Below, piece by piece: positions 49,020 through 61,455 of a stretch of DNA of 64,000 nucleotides. Every line of letters starts with the position of its first letter. Positions within the stretch are counted from its first letter, which is position 1. Position numbers and translations under genes: made by a program. The notes under the pieces are model-generated. The model did no database searches, was not told the DNA's origin, and worked only from the letters and a program-made list of their open reading frames with translations. The stretch comes from Oxyruncus cristatus (lineage: Eukaryota; Chordata; Aves; Passeriformes; Cotingidae). The stretch covers positions 1 to 64,000 of the forward strand of contig VXAY01004953.1 of NCBI GenBank assembly GCA_013399855.1, given 5' to 3'.

Positions 49020-49440
49020 GTCCATGGAGTCACAGCTTCCTTCAGGACTGAAGGAACTGCTTCAGGACTGCTCCAGTGTGAGGTCCTCTGTGGGGTGCAG
49101 GGGGGCAACTTGCCTCAGCATGGACTTCACCATGGCCTTCACCATGGGCTGCTCCAACATATGGATCACCTTCTCCTCCTCCACCTTCACAGCTCTCGGT
49201 GTCTGCATAGGTTTTTTCTCACTCCTCTCTCCCAGATGCTGTTGTACAGCAGTTTTCACTCTTTCTTAAATATGTTTTTCACAGAGGCACTAGCACTGCT
49301 GCTGATGAGCTCAGCTTTGGCCAGTGGCAGATCCGTCTTGGAGCCAGCTGGTGTTTGCTCTCTCCAAAACTGGTTGCTTCTGGTGTCTTCTCACAGATAC
49401 ACATCGCTCTGCTGGCAGGACATGTGGTTGTGAAATAAGG
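49020..49440 (+). repeat. dispersed avian repeat, probably ERV-associated
   Basis: The wording CTTCACCATGGGCTGC, CTCCTCCACCTTCACAG, TCGGTGTCTGCAT-GG-TTTTTCTCAC, TCTTAAATATGTTTTTCACAGAGGC and GATCCGTCTTGGAGCCAGCTGG is one I know as a high-copy avian interspersed element that often yields spurious predicted proteins. A 139-codon frame (49014-49433) with repeated HGLHHGL comes from it. I cannot state the family with certainty; an endogenous-retrovirus origin is inferred. It is not a host gene. Confidence 0.6.
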
Positions 49441-52400
49441 CAGATGTTCTGCACGTGGCTACGTGGCTGGGCAGGCAGATGGATGCAGTAGTTAGCCACA
49501 CAATCTTTAGATGTATGGTGGCATGAGCGCAAATGTGAGTTAAAACCACTGCTCCTGGGAGAGTTGCAGCTAAGGGTATTAACTGATTCAAAATCAGTAG
49601 GAATTTGACCAAGGAAATGTCAGAACCTGTGCCTCAGATATTATTTTCTACACTGTTATTTTCTGTACATAATATTAATTCACTGTCTCATGGAAGTTCT
49701 GTGTACCTAAGCAATCGATTGGATTCTGTCCCTTGCTAAGGTGATATTGAAGACTCTTTACAGTCCCTTGACATTATTTCAGCCTTAATAGATACCTTAT
49801 GAGTTATTTCAGTCTTGTAATGCTCTACCAGGATAAAGAGAATTTTTTTTCACTATCTGGGCTTCTTCCCTTCACATCCCTATCAAAGCAATCCTTACTC
49901 AATATATCATTGGCACATTCCATGTGTGAAAAAAGATAACCAAACATCCCTGCCCTCAGACCTACAGCCACTTCTAGTGAGTGGCTCAATAACCTTACAC
50001 AGTTCCATTTTTACGGAAGAGTGTGGAATGTTCATTGTTTCAAGAATGTAAGAGCTGATGTCTGCTTGTGTTTGGAGAAGGATTTTTTTTCTGGGCACAT
50101 GCCAAGCTATCTTCAACAGCAGCAAAAAATGTTACCAGCACAGTTGCGTGATTCTGGTGCTTTATAATGGAATTAGCATAAACCCTCTAGAGAAGCATTT
50201 CAAAGCACTACATTTATATACAATAATCTGTTTTGGAGCTATCACTAGCTGAGGAAAAACTACATAAAGACTAACGTGACACCCCGTGTTAATGAACACT
50301 CCTGTGGTCTGACCGGGAACATTCAGCTAACTGCATTTGTCTCGACCTATTCCTGCAGATCTGAGGGAAGCCAAGAAAGCAAGGAAGACAGCTCAGGGGA
50401 ACACACTGTTTTGTAACTGAAGTCAGCAAAAGTTAATCTGCTATCACAGATGAGATCCTCATGAGCTCAGATGATAATTTCTTCTGAAGCAGTGTAGAAT
50501 ATTTTTTTAAAGATGAAGTTATGAGATATTTCAAGGACCATGTTTTTGCAAGCTTTCGGTCTTCATGGTTTCTCTCATGAGAGATTTGGATTTCACAGCC
50601 TGTTAGAATGTAAAATATCATTTTCCCTGTCTTCTTTAGTTCATTCCTGTACCATATCTAGGATCTATAAAGGCAATCTGATACTGAGTCTACAAACCTC
50701 AGGCTCAGCATTACAACTAGTAACTTCAGAGCATGCAGGAAGCCATCTCACAACATAGTCTAACTGCTTGGAATAGCACAGAGCAAACTTTCTACAATGC
50801 AACTGAGATGCCCAAGAATATCATACCCCAGGGAAAAATAAGATAATTGGAAGATATTAACAATGTCAAGATTTTAAAAAACAGGAACACCATTTCTATA
50901 ACTGCTTAACTGATTTGTTTGACTCACATATTCATGTGTTCACTAAAGTCCATAAGTTTGTAACCTAGTGACCAACAACAGACCCCAAGACTCTGTGTAG
51001 CTGTCAGTAGCTGTGCCCTCATCCATCTGATGCTTGATGCTCTTGGATTCTTCATGCAGGCAGAAATGAAGCCTCTCATAGGGTGTTGCTACATTTGAGG
51101 CAATGATCTGGACCAAACCCTGAGCTTCACTGAAAGAAGAGACACCCTGAAACTCAAGAGAGTAGGGTCCTTCCTGTTCTGCATTGGATTCAGCACCTTT
51201 CACTCAAATTGCAAAAAAATGTTCCCGGAAAAAGGACCAAAGCTAGGCTTCATCCCTCCCGGGTTAACATCCTCACCTTGTGTGTTCCTGCTTCCTTCCT
51301 CTTTGCTTGTTTGTTCGTCAAAATTATAGCTGTGTGGGACAAATATTTCTCAAAGATTAAAATTGTATTAGGGCCATTGTTGTTAATAAACTGTTTTGAA
51401 GGCAAAGAGCTTCACTCCAAAAGCTTTTTGTGACTCCAGAAAACTTTCTTATGCTAAAACCAGCAGATCCGGGATTCCTTCTTTGAAGTATCATGGTGTA
51501 ACACCTGCTGTATCAACGTGTGGCAAGACCAATCATTTTTCAAACAGATACTCAGTGAAGAAGAGAGCACCAAGAGCCATGGCTGCTTGAAGTGACAGAC
51601 TTCAACTTCAGCACACTCCTGATTTAATGCAAACATGTTTCCTGTTTCTGGCTGTCACCAGTTCTTGTGGGAACAGGCTGGTATCATAGACACAGCATAT
51701 AAAATCACAAGCCTTGCCACGGTGACCAGAAAGATAACAAATCATCAGCATATCAGGGAAATTCATCAACACACAGGATTGAAGATGCATTCTTTATGTT
51801 CAGGGCAACTCAGCACTGAGTCACCGTGAGTGTGGTGGATGAGAGTGAAGATAAGCAGCACCAGAAACTGGTGGATTTGCCTCAATTGGCAAAATATTGG
51901 TTGTACAGTGACAATGAGGAGAAATGAGACAGTGAGCAGAGATACAATTTAAATAAAAAATAAATTTTTTATCACTACTAAGAAGACACGGTATACTCTG
52001 TTACTCATGGTTTTGAATTAGCAAACAGTTAATTTAATGTTGGTTTGCTGTGTACAGGTAGCTTTGCTACTGGCTGAGTGGCTTTATTTTTTTAGGGTTG
52101 AATGAGGGATTTTCAAAAGAATACTTTTACATGTGCCCTAGAAAACAGTCAGATATGAAAAAGTTTTTGTCAGATACACTTGTCAGAACCTGCTTTGGAA
52201 AAACTTGATTTGTGGTATTTTTCAGTACTTTTGAATGTATCACCAGATGATAGAGTGAGATGATTTTGTATACTTAAATCACCATGAAAAAAAAAACTAC
52301 AAAAATGTCGTTTTGGATCAGTCTCAGAGTTAGTCATGCTCACCTCCTTCCTTGTTTGGAGGACATCTACTTCCTGATTCTCCATACGGGACCTTCCACT

Positions 52401-55400
52401 AGACTTTTTCCTCTTACTCTATCAGACACAATTTATTAAATAGAGAAATAAGCACATTACACTTAAAAATGCCAAAATAAGGTTCAGTTAAAAAGTTGTT
52501 TCTATTTTTTTATTACAGGAGCAGCAAACCCGAGATAAAGTTTGAAAAGTTTTCAATATTGAGAAAAGATTTAAAAAAGGAAAAAAAAAAAAAAAAAAAG
52601 CTTGAATTGAAAAACTGAGCCCAGATCTAGTTTTTAAGTGATCTGTTGGATTGAAGCCAAGAAGGTGTCATGCTGAAGGTCACATACAAAGTGGTAATAC
52701 TATAGCCGAGTAAGGAACCAGACACATTGTGGTTGTCTGAATGAATGGACTTCCCTAAAACACTCTTTTGTCAAGTGCCTTTGCAGAGAGAGGGACAATC
52801 AGGCTACGTTTTGGTTGTATAAAAAGCCTGGACACAGTAATCATCAAGACTGGGAAGAAGAGAGAGCCAGAAGGCAGCAAGGTTGCCCACAGCAAGGCAA
52901 TGGAGGCAAGAACTAGCACCCATTCTCCTTTGTCAGTGTTTACCATGAGTTCTTACCATGAGAAATTCCTGCTTCAGAGCTCGGGGGTATAAGTGACCAG
53001 AGCAGCACTGAGCACGTAGCAATGGCTCCCTAGGATGCAACTGGTAGCCGTCTCTCAGGACTGTGCAGTACAGGGGTAAGGTGTCCAGAGAAGTTAGTTC
53101 TGATCCAGGCTCTGATTCTGACTTCAAGCAGCTCTACTAGATTTTCAGGCTCAGTAATCTGTCTGCATGGTTCAGGTCGTTACTACTTTATCTAGTCACC
53201 TGGTTTTGGTAGGGAATCAATAAGATCTCCACAGACTTCAGCATGGTGCTTCTCAGCACTGCTGGATGGAAAGGATAGTGTCAGGGTCATGGAACAGCAG
53301 GTCAAGTAAGCAGGAGGATCGACTGCTGTAAGGAAGAAAAAAAAAAGGAAGAATGTTTGTTCACAGAAAAACAAGAGCAGAGAGATGTCTGGGAGTTGAA
53401 TTTTTGGTCTCCTCTCTGGATAAAGCAACCTTTCTCTCCTGGAGCACATGCTGATTTTTGTTGTCAAATAGCCTTTAACAAGTGTTATCCTGGAGCTGGT
53501 AAATTCTATTAGGAATTTTCCCCTTTTTATTTCCAAAAACTACTGACAGTTTCTTTCAGGTGCCAGAGTACATCAAATCCCATCCCTAGGATCATCAGCT
53601 AGCTCATACTGGCAGGGAGTGAAAGATTGTCATAAGGCATGATTAGAAATTATGATAAAGATTTTTGGCATGCCATTCCTTTACATTCCACTTGCAATTA
53701 ATTATCTCCAAGCCTACCAGATGTGATGGGGAGTACACTTTTGCAGGGTAGCATCAGCTTTTCTCTTGATGTATTTATGTTAAATTTAAGGGCTTTCTTT
53801 TTTTAAACAGGAAAAAGAGGATTGTTTGGGCCACAAATGATGCAAACAGTCTTTTTCAAAACGTGATATTCCCAAGTGTGTAGTCAAACAGTGAGAATGG
53901 TTGCCACAGTAACAGTTCAGCTTCTGTTTCCCCAATTGGATGATATAATACTGATTAATTATGCTCATGTTGGGTTGGTTTTTTTCATGGATTTATTTAA
54001 AAACCTGCTTTTCATGAACACCTGTTAAGTTTTATCTATGACTAAGAAGTAGATCAAAAGGCATGTGAATAAGGTCAAAGCAAAATTTTAGTCTCAATTT
54101 TTGAAAATATCACCAATTTTTTCTTCACTAATTCACCAGCAGCAATTCTCAAAATAATTTCCTGCCATTACTCAGCATCTTACAGTTTGTTGTTGAACTT
54201 TTTTTTTTCTTACTTCAATCAGATTTGGGATATTCCTAAAAGCATTTCAGAATGACCCTGGGAAACACCTCTGTAGGCAGTGGTGAAAGTTTTCTCTGGA
54301 CTTGTCCTGAAGACTACTTTTAATTGTGTGTGATATCATTTCATCTTAGAGAACCAAAGTTAGCAATCTTGAATTTACTTCTACACTGTAAGTTATGCTT
54401 TATCAGTACATGAGTTTGAGTCACTAGACTCCAGGAGTCCCCACATGAATAATGAGTCCCACATATATTTAAAGAAATTAAAAAGAGGTCCAAATGCAGA
54501 GGGGCCTCTTGTTATGAATTCCAGCAACAGATATCTAAGTACTTCAGAAAATGCCACCTGGCACATACCGCACAGTTTCAGGAGCCCAAAGTCTTCACAA
54601 AGTGAATAATTTCAAGCATCTTATGCTCTCAATAATGAAGTCTATGTCCATCAATCCACTACCTTCACAGCAACTCATCCTTGATTATAGCTACTCTTAC
54701 TGCATTTACTTACATTTCTGCACTTAGTTCTCCCGTACTTGCTTGATACTAACATCTCAATCACCAAATAACTCAGTTTGCAAGGGCTCTCTGGAGGCCT
54801 TGAGTTCAACTTGCTCAAAGCACGGCTCCATCAAATGAGATTTTCCAGAGTCTTTTCTTCTCTTGCAGAGATTAGTTTCAAAACTCTCCAACAATGGAGA
54901 CTTCACAGCCTACTCCAGTGCTCAGCTGCTCTCACTGCAAGGACCTTTCTGTTATATCTATTAGTTATTAGCCTGTGCTGCGATGTGTAAAGCGTTGCTT
55001 CTTATGCTGCGTACCTCCAAGAAGAGTTTGGTTTCACTGTCTATGGAAGGTGAAAACTGAGTGTTCATCTGATCAGAATCTCCTTCTCTACCACGTGCCT
55101 TCACTATGATGTTTTCGAAAATTAAGGTGATTACGTGGTATTATCAACATTCAGCATAGTAGTGACACTGCAGAAAGACAGTCTCCTCCCTTAGCAGCAA
55201 ATATAAACATAGAGGTTTTTTACAACTTTTATCACATAGAGAGTTTTTGTTTCTTCATGGGATTACAATTCACTTAAAAGAACTACTTGAAGTTTTCTCT
55301 TTCACAGTAAACATTTTCCTGAATATAAATATATGCATAAGATAAGCATTCATGTTGAAACAAGTGGGTTTTTCAAGGTATCTTACTAAATCTAAGCATG

Positions 55401-55805
55401 TGTTTAACTTTTATCTGACCAGAAGCAGCTTCCTAAATTTTGATTTTTTTTTTCCTGCTAATTACTTCTTGAAATTCAGTTCATAAGTACCAAATGGAAA
55501 TCTTTAAGAAGTGACCTGATTTTGCTAAGGTGGAATATCCTGCACCACACACTGCCACCATGCTTTTCTGAAAAATGTATCTTGTGTCATGAATGTGTAT
55601 CAAAGAAAATACAGCTAAGGCTTACGGCCTTACACTTCATTTTTGCATATTTTTTGTTTCCTGCTGTTTAAAATCATGCAGCCTTCAGTATGACCTTAAC
55701 GTTGGGAAGGGAGGAATAGCTACACAAGCTTAAGAGTGAAATTTTCATCAAATCCCCTCAGCAAAACTGTTCATTTGAAATGTATTTATGAAGAGAAAAT
55801 TGAGT
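49441..55805. other. unique stretch, no gene recognised
   Basis: Over 6 kb with an A19 run at 52581-52599 and no identifiable repeat or exon. A 114-codon minus-strand frame at 53192-53536 and others show no known domain. Confidence 0.5.
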
Positions 55806-55825
55806 TGTTTTTTTTTTTTTTTTTT

Positions 55826-55831
55826 NNNNNN
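55826..55831. other. assembly gap (6 N) inside a T homopolymer
   Basis: Six N lie between T runs of about 19 and 14. The length is probably arbitrary and the homopolymer size is unresolved. Confidence 0.95.
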
Positions 55832-55846
55832 TTTTTTTTTTTTTTC

Positions 55847-55882
55847 GTTGGTTGGTTGGTTGGTTGGTTGGTTGGTTGGTTT
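55847..55882. repeat. (GGTT)n microsatellite
   Basis: About nine GTTG/GGTT units follow the T run. On the minus strand it translates as a short Pro-Thr-Asn-Gln repeat, which is incidental. Confidence 0.95.
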
Positions 55883-58800
55883 GTTTTTACTACCTGGGTT
55901 TTCCAGGAAGCTCTTTCTGTACTGAGTGTACAGTGAGATCAGGAATGGCAGCTGTGAATGACAAGCTTTAGAGGTGCAGCACAGAGTGCGCCAAGGCAAA
56001 CGTGCGTGATCTTGGGATCAGCCTGTGCCTTTGAAAATCCAGCTGGCAAATAGCTGAACCCATCCTGGGTGGGCTCCTACTTTGTCTCACTTTGCTCACT
56101 GAGTGGCTATCTTGAAAGATTATATGTAAAGGTTACTGAATAAAGGGTCTTTCCCACTGCAATTATCAGAACAAACTGTTTTTCATCCACTGTAGGAGAG
56201 TGAATTAAAAGGTACTGCGAAACTGGTTCTTCCATTTTACATGTAGAGGAAAGAGCTTAGATCCCATTAAAGTGGTTATGAATATGAATTTTATGGACCA
56301 TATTTACATTAAATCAGTCTAATTGTATTCACACATACACAATTTCATATATGAGTCTCTGTAGGGTTTGTATAGGGTTTAACTGGACCTGATCCTCATC
56401 TGGAATGAACTGAGCTAACCAGAATGAAAGACACATGATTTGCAGACAATTTAAAATCTGACCTTTTCTGTTTATAAGCAAGGAAAGATATATCCTCCCC
56501 CAAAAAGGGAAACCCAACAAAGTAAGCTGTAACCACCAGGTTGACTAAAATACTATGTCTTGGAAAACTACAAGAAATTCGGAGCCTCAAACACACTAAA
56601 AATTTTCCCTTTAAAACAAACTTACCCTTTGTTTTAAACCTAGTGGGATGATATTCAAAGTTTTAAGTTAAAACATATTCAATATTGACATCTAATGTCA
56701 CACAAACTCCTTTGGAAATTACTCATCTCTTCCTTTGGACTCTATATACTCTTCTGAAACTAAAAACTAGTGAATACAGCCAAGTCCAGTCCACTTTGAC
56801 TCTCAGTTTTTGTGAGTGGAATCTCCAATAAACCAGAGGAAGTTCCCTGTCTGGCATAGGCACTCTCATTTTCCCCATTTTGGGCTGGAATGGAAAACTT
56901 GATATTGATATCAAATTTGTGCAGGATCTCTTCATTATGAATGATCCTAAAAGCTGCACCAATTTCTCCTCTATCTGCTAGATGCCAGTGGCAGCACTGA
57001 TTTGTTAGTGCCTTCTCTGAAGCGCTGTGATCAAGGCGTCAATTCTTGTAATCACTTAGAGCGTACAACACCATTACCTTATCTTTGGAAGATGCATATT
57101 CCCACGAGAAGCCCTTGTTTTGTGCTGTTAATTATTGTTAATAATGATTTGCAGATGACTCTCTCTTTATACAATTTCTTTCTTTGTATCCTTTTTTTTT
57201 GGAAGCTGCCAGACGCATTTGGTTTAGAATTGATACATATTCCAATACTGATCAAACACAGCTTTGATTTTCCTTTGTTCCCTTCTTTTTTCTATCACTG
57301 GTTCAGTTACATTTGAGGAATGTTGAAAAAGGCTGGCTGGGAACTAATTATAAAAATGTAAGTTGGAAGAAATACAATTTGTACCATTGTCCTTCATCTT
57401 TCAAGCAGTTAAAATGATCACTAATATTTCATAAATGAAAGGGAAAAATTAAGATACAACTGTTAGAATTGGGCTGTATTATAAATAATGGTTACTAGGG
57501 AGATTTCAAAAGAGCTTTATTTGGGAGCACAAGAGTCTTTGAGCTCTGTGCTCCTAAATCCCCATGATAGCTTTTGAAAAATATTCCCTTAAGTCATTAG
57601 ATCACTTTAAAAAGTGCAGTAGAAACACAGAGGACAGTATCTTGCTAAGCCATAAGTCTGACCTGATTCCTAAGTGACCAGGGCTTGCAAACTGTCGCCT
57701 TCCTGTTTTAGCATGATGCAACACACTACAGATATGTCTACCTGTGCACTACTTTTCCAGAACTACAGCTACTTTTCCAGAACATACTCTTTTTCTGAAC
57801 TGGCATAGTTTCTGGAGACCTTTCTGTTTCCCTGTTGCATTTGCTCCTCTTGCTTCCTTGTCTTCCATCCCAGATTCTGCCACTGCCTCCCAGTTTGCCC
57901 TGGTCCTTCCACAGCTGCCTTCGTACTCTCCTCACATTCCGCTTTACTCCTGTCTCTTGTTCCAGCTGTACCAGTAGGAGGTCCAGCATAAGAGACCCAG
58001 CAAAATTAATTCATTTGGGACCTACTTTGAGGTCTTTTCCCCCAGTGCTGGAGTGTTTCAAATGGTAAGTCACTATTTCAGCCAAAAAACAGTGCCACCA
58101 GAAAACAGCATTCCTACAGATTTTGGCTCTTATGAGGCATCATTATTGATTTCTCTGCTGCTTCGTGTTGATTCATTTCAAATGAAATGTGTATTTTTGA
58201 TATAAAATAATTCACTGCTGCCTCTATTTTAGATCCATAATTTGAGAAAATGGCTTGAAGTAATGAAAGGTACTTTTTTGAAAGCCAAGTCTGCTTTCAG
58301 TCTAAGAAGGTTTGGAAAGGATTTCTTTGTCTCATGGCAGTCACTGTCAGTTCAGCGGAAGGAAAACTTTCTTTCCTCAGATGATAGCAAAGGTATACCA
58401 CAGTCCATGTCCACAGCAGCGGGATCAATTCCTGCCCTCCATGCTGTGTCCATCAGAGATGTTCACAGCCCACCCACAAGTACAGTCCCATCCTTCATCC
58501 CACTCTGCACCTCTAGCCTGGGCTAGTGCTGACCAAAGACCTCCATATCCTGAGAGGACCCCAAAGAGACATTATATGGAGGAATATCAGAAGAAATCAA
58601 ACATATAGCAACATTTCTGTCATATACTTCCCAACCTCCAGCTTCCTGAGCTGGATGTTTTTATGTCTGAGAAAGCTTCACAATGTAGTTCTCTTCATTA
58701 ACTTTTCCTGTCTCCAGGAAAAATCCCCTAAAAGATTTGCAGGCAAGCTTTGGCCAGGAGTGCCACACATGAGAACTGGCTCTTGGTTTTAATCCATCTC

Positions 58801-59737
58801 TGGCAATTTTCACCTGACAGTCCTCATTTCTCTCCTAAGACGCATAGTAAGTAGTCATTTCCCTCTCCACTCACATCAGGGGCACTTAAGGAACACAGGA
58901 GCATGAGAGCAAACATTTAAAAAACTCACAAATTAACAAAACTGAGAATCCTTTCAAACAAGAAAACAAAGTTTTCTCACAGTTTCACACATGCTTTCAA
59001 TGAACAGTGTGATGATGAAAGAACAGTCTCTTGAGTTGGAGAGGAGTTGTAATCCTGCACATCTAGGAGCTGGCTGCACTTAGCTTTAAATGAGGTTCTC
59101 TGGAAGAGTCTATGGATGATGAACATTACCAAAGCCCCTGCATACTGTTTGTGAGTTTTCATGTACATTAAAAAGTGATAAGCTGGCCACCTACTGTTCA
59201 TATTTTTGCATCAGATGGTTTTGTCTCACATCAAGAGAAACTAAATGGTTTTAGTTTAAAACAGATGGCAAACTGTTGGCAGGAGCTTTCAGAGGCATCA
59301 ACAATTGTAAAGTAAAGTAGGACTCATAGGACAGATGAGAAATTAAATACCCAGTGCTAGAAAGTGACCTGAAATTAAATCCAAGGTATAGGCCATCACA
59401 CAGCAGGATGTTAAAAACTTTCCTACAGATCTGCATTCTGCAACTAGCTCCTGTCTCTTTCAAGGACAGAGCAAAAGCCCCAGTTTGAAAGAAGATTGCC
59501 TTTTGGAGAAAAGAACATTCACTTCCAAGTCTGTATCAGGCTATTTGCTTGTTTCTCACAGACTGTTTCAAAGAGAGTTCCTGTCTTTCCCGAGCCAGGT
59601 GAGAAAAACTTCTTGGTACAACAGAACAGCAGAAATAGAACACCGCAAAATCAATTTGTAGTAATAAAAGGCAGTCTGTCAGCCTATCAAATATGAGCAT
59701 CCACAAGATATTCCTGAAAAATACACACATCTATGTT
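55883..59737. other. unique stretch, no gene recognised
   Basis: A 20-bp tandem pair (CTACTTTTCCAGAAC) lies at about 57749-57788. Frames up to 104 codons (57002-57316, plus) are unremarkable. No repeat family recognised. Confidence 0.5.
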
Positions 59738-59753
59738 GTGACCTGCAGGTCAC
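59738..59753. other. perfect 16-bp palindrome with everted AGGTCA half-sites
   Basis: GTGACCTGCAGGTCAC is self-complementary and contains two nuclear-receptor-type AGGTCA half-sites in everted orientation with a 2-bp gap. About one 16-bp palindrome is expected by chance in 64 kb, so the significance is low. Confidence 0.5.
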
Positions 59754-59962
59754 CTGCCTGAAGTCCTGAGTTAAGCATCTGGCTTGGGAAATACTGCTGT
59801 TGGAATACACTGGCAGGTCAGTAGGCACAAACATGCCGAGGGGTTATCACGATTGGCAAGACTGAAAGCTTTGCGTTTCACCTTGCCTCAGTGCAAGTGT
59901 CCTGAGCATGGGGGCTGTTCTTCCTCTGGTATAGGAGCTGCTGCTGGAGTGAAGAGCAATCC

Positions 59963-60004
59963 CCTGTAACAGGGAGCCTATCTACAGGCTATCCCTGTTG
60001 CAGG
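59963..60004. other. stable 42-nt hairpin
   Basis: 59963-59975 pairs with 59992-60004 (one G-T wobble) and 59976-59979 pairs with 59986-59989, with a 2-nt bulge and a 6-nt loop: 17 pairs in all. It lies about 210 bp from the palindrome at 59738. It is shorter than a normal microRNA precursor. Function unknown. Confidence 0.7.
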
Positions 60005-60994
60005 AGATGAGTCTGAAAGCTGCCACATAAATATTCTTGCTGCTGAGAAATGTAAGCACAGGCCAAGGGCTGTTTAATTCAGTCTTGAGAAAGCGAGTCA
60101 GCCAGACATGCAGAGTGACAGCTGCTATGTGGCACTTAGTTGAAGCTGGCCCCACAAGCTTTTGTCACAGAAGAACACTGTTCCTACATGCCAGCCAACT
60201 CATCCCTATCATTAAAATCATTGTCAATCAACCATCACCCCTAACCAGCCTTCTAGCATCCCTATTTATCCCTTCATGACACCCTGAACTTCTGATCATC
60301 CTGAGCTGTAGTTCTCATGCTTCTGGGAGTCTTGAATACTTTCAAGAAGATACTGATTTTGAGGAAGTCGAATAAAAGCTGGAGCTTTAGTCCTTCCATA
60401 GACACCAACAAGTTAAAAATTGCTTTGTGTCACGTGTAAGGTTTTTTAATACTTTCAAAAATTCCCTGGACTTCAAGGCTTCTCTTACTGGGGAAGATAG
60501 AAATTTTCTCCTGCATAGATATATTTTAATTATCACATAGCTAGTAAAAGTAGGGAAGGAGAAAGACGGTCCTTCCTGAAAAGGGTAGGTGTGCATTCAG
60601 TTTCTCCCAGAAAAAGTGAGTTCCTTTTACTTACACTTTCTCATAACTCTCTAGTGAGTCAAAATTCTTCTGCTGGTGAGCTTAAGATGATCCAAATGCT
60701 TTTGAAACCAGGCATGTTTTATTAACACTGTTTGTCTGTCCATGCATAGCTCTTTTCATAGCCCTCCTGGACTCCTTTATACAACACCAAGGTGTTCTTG
60801 AATTCTCTAAAGAGTCATGCTTAAGTCAAATCAGCACTTGGGTTTCCATTTTCGTGTGAATGATTATGTGCCACTGGTTTAACTGATTTGGCTATTATTT
60901 TTTTCTGCATCATTGGGATGAAATTTTATTATGACTCAAAAAATTTGCACTTAAGACACTTTGATTTTTCACATTCTTTTGTATCCAAGTTTGC
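60005..60994. other. unique stretch, nothing recognised
   Basis: No repeat or exon recognised. Confidence 0.5.
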
Positions 60995-61455
60995 TAGATA
61001 TGAGTCATCTAGCTGGACTTGTGCAAAACATTTGACGCTGTTCTGCATGACATTCTTGTCTCTAAACTGGAGAGACATGGATTTGATGGATAGACCCCCT
61101 CAATGAATAAGGAATTGATTGAATGGCTGCACTCAGAATTGCTGCAGTCAATGGCTCAATGTTCAAGTGGAGGCCAGTGACAAGTGGTGTTCCTCAGAGG
61201 TTGGTAGTGGGACCAGCCCTGTTTAATGTCTTTATCAACGACATGGACATTGGGATTAAGTGCACCCTCGGCAACTTTGTTGACAATACTGAACAGAAGG
61301 GTGTGGTTGACCCACTGGAAGGAAGGGATGCCATCCAGAGGGACCTTGACAGGCTTCAGAGGTGGGCCTGTGCAAACCCCATGAAGTTCAACAAGGCCAA
61401 GTGCAAAGTCCTGCATATGGGTCAGAGCAATCCTAAGCACAAATGTAGGTTGTGC
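60995..61455 (+). mobile_element. CR1 LINE fragment carrying a dead reverse-transcriptase core
   Basis: Sense translation covers the CR1 ORF2 RT palm. It starts with a decayed FDTVPHDILVSKLERHG-like region (frame broken, stops near 61094). An open 111-codon stretch (61123-61458) follows with VNGSMFKWRPVTSGVPQ, VGPALFNVFINDMD, then F-V-D-N in place of the catalytic F-A-D-D, then PLEGRDAIQRDLDRLQRW and MKFNKAKCKVLHMG. A stop at 61456 ends it and similarity ceases soon after. Loss of the second catalytic aspartate and the truncation at both ends mean it cannot be active. Confidence 0.92.
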
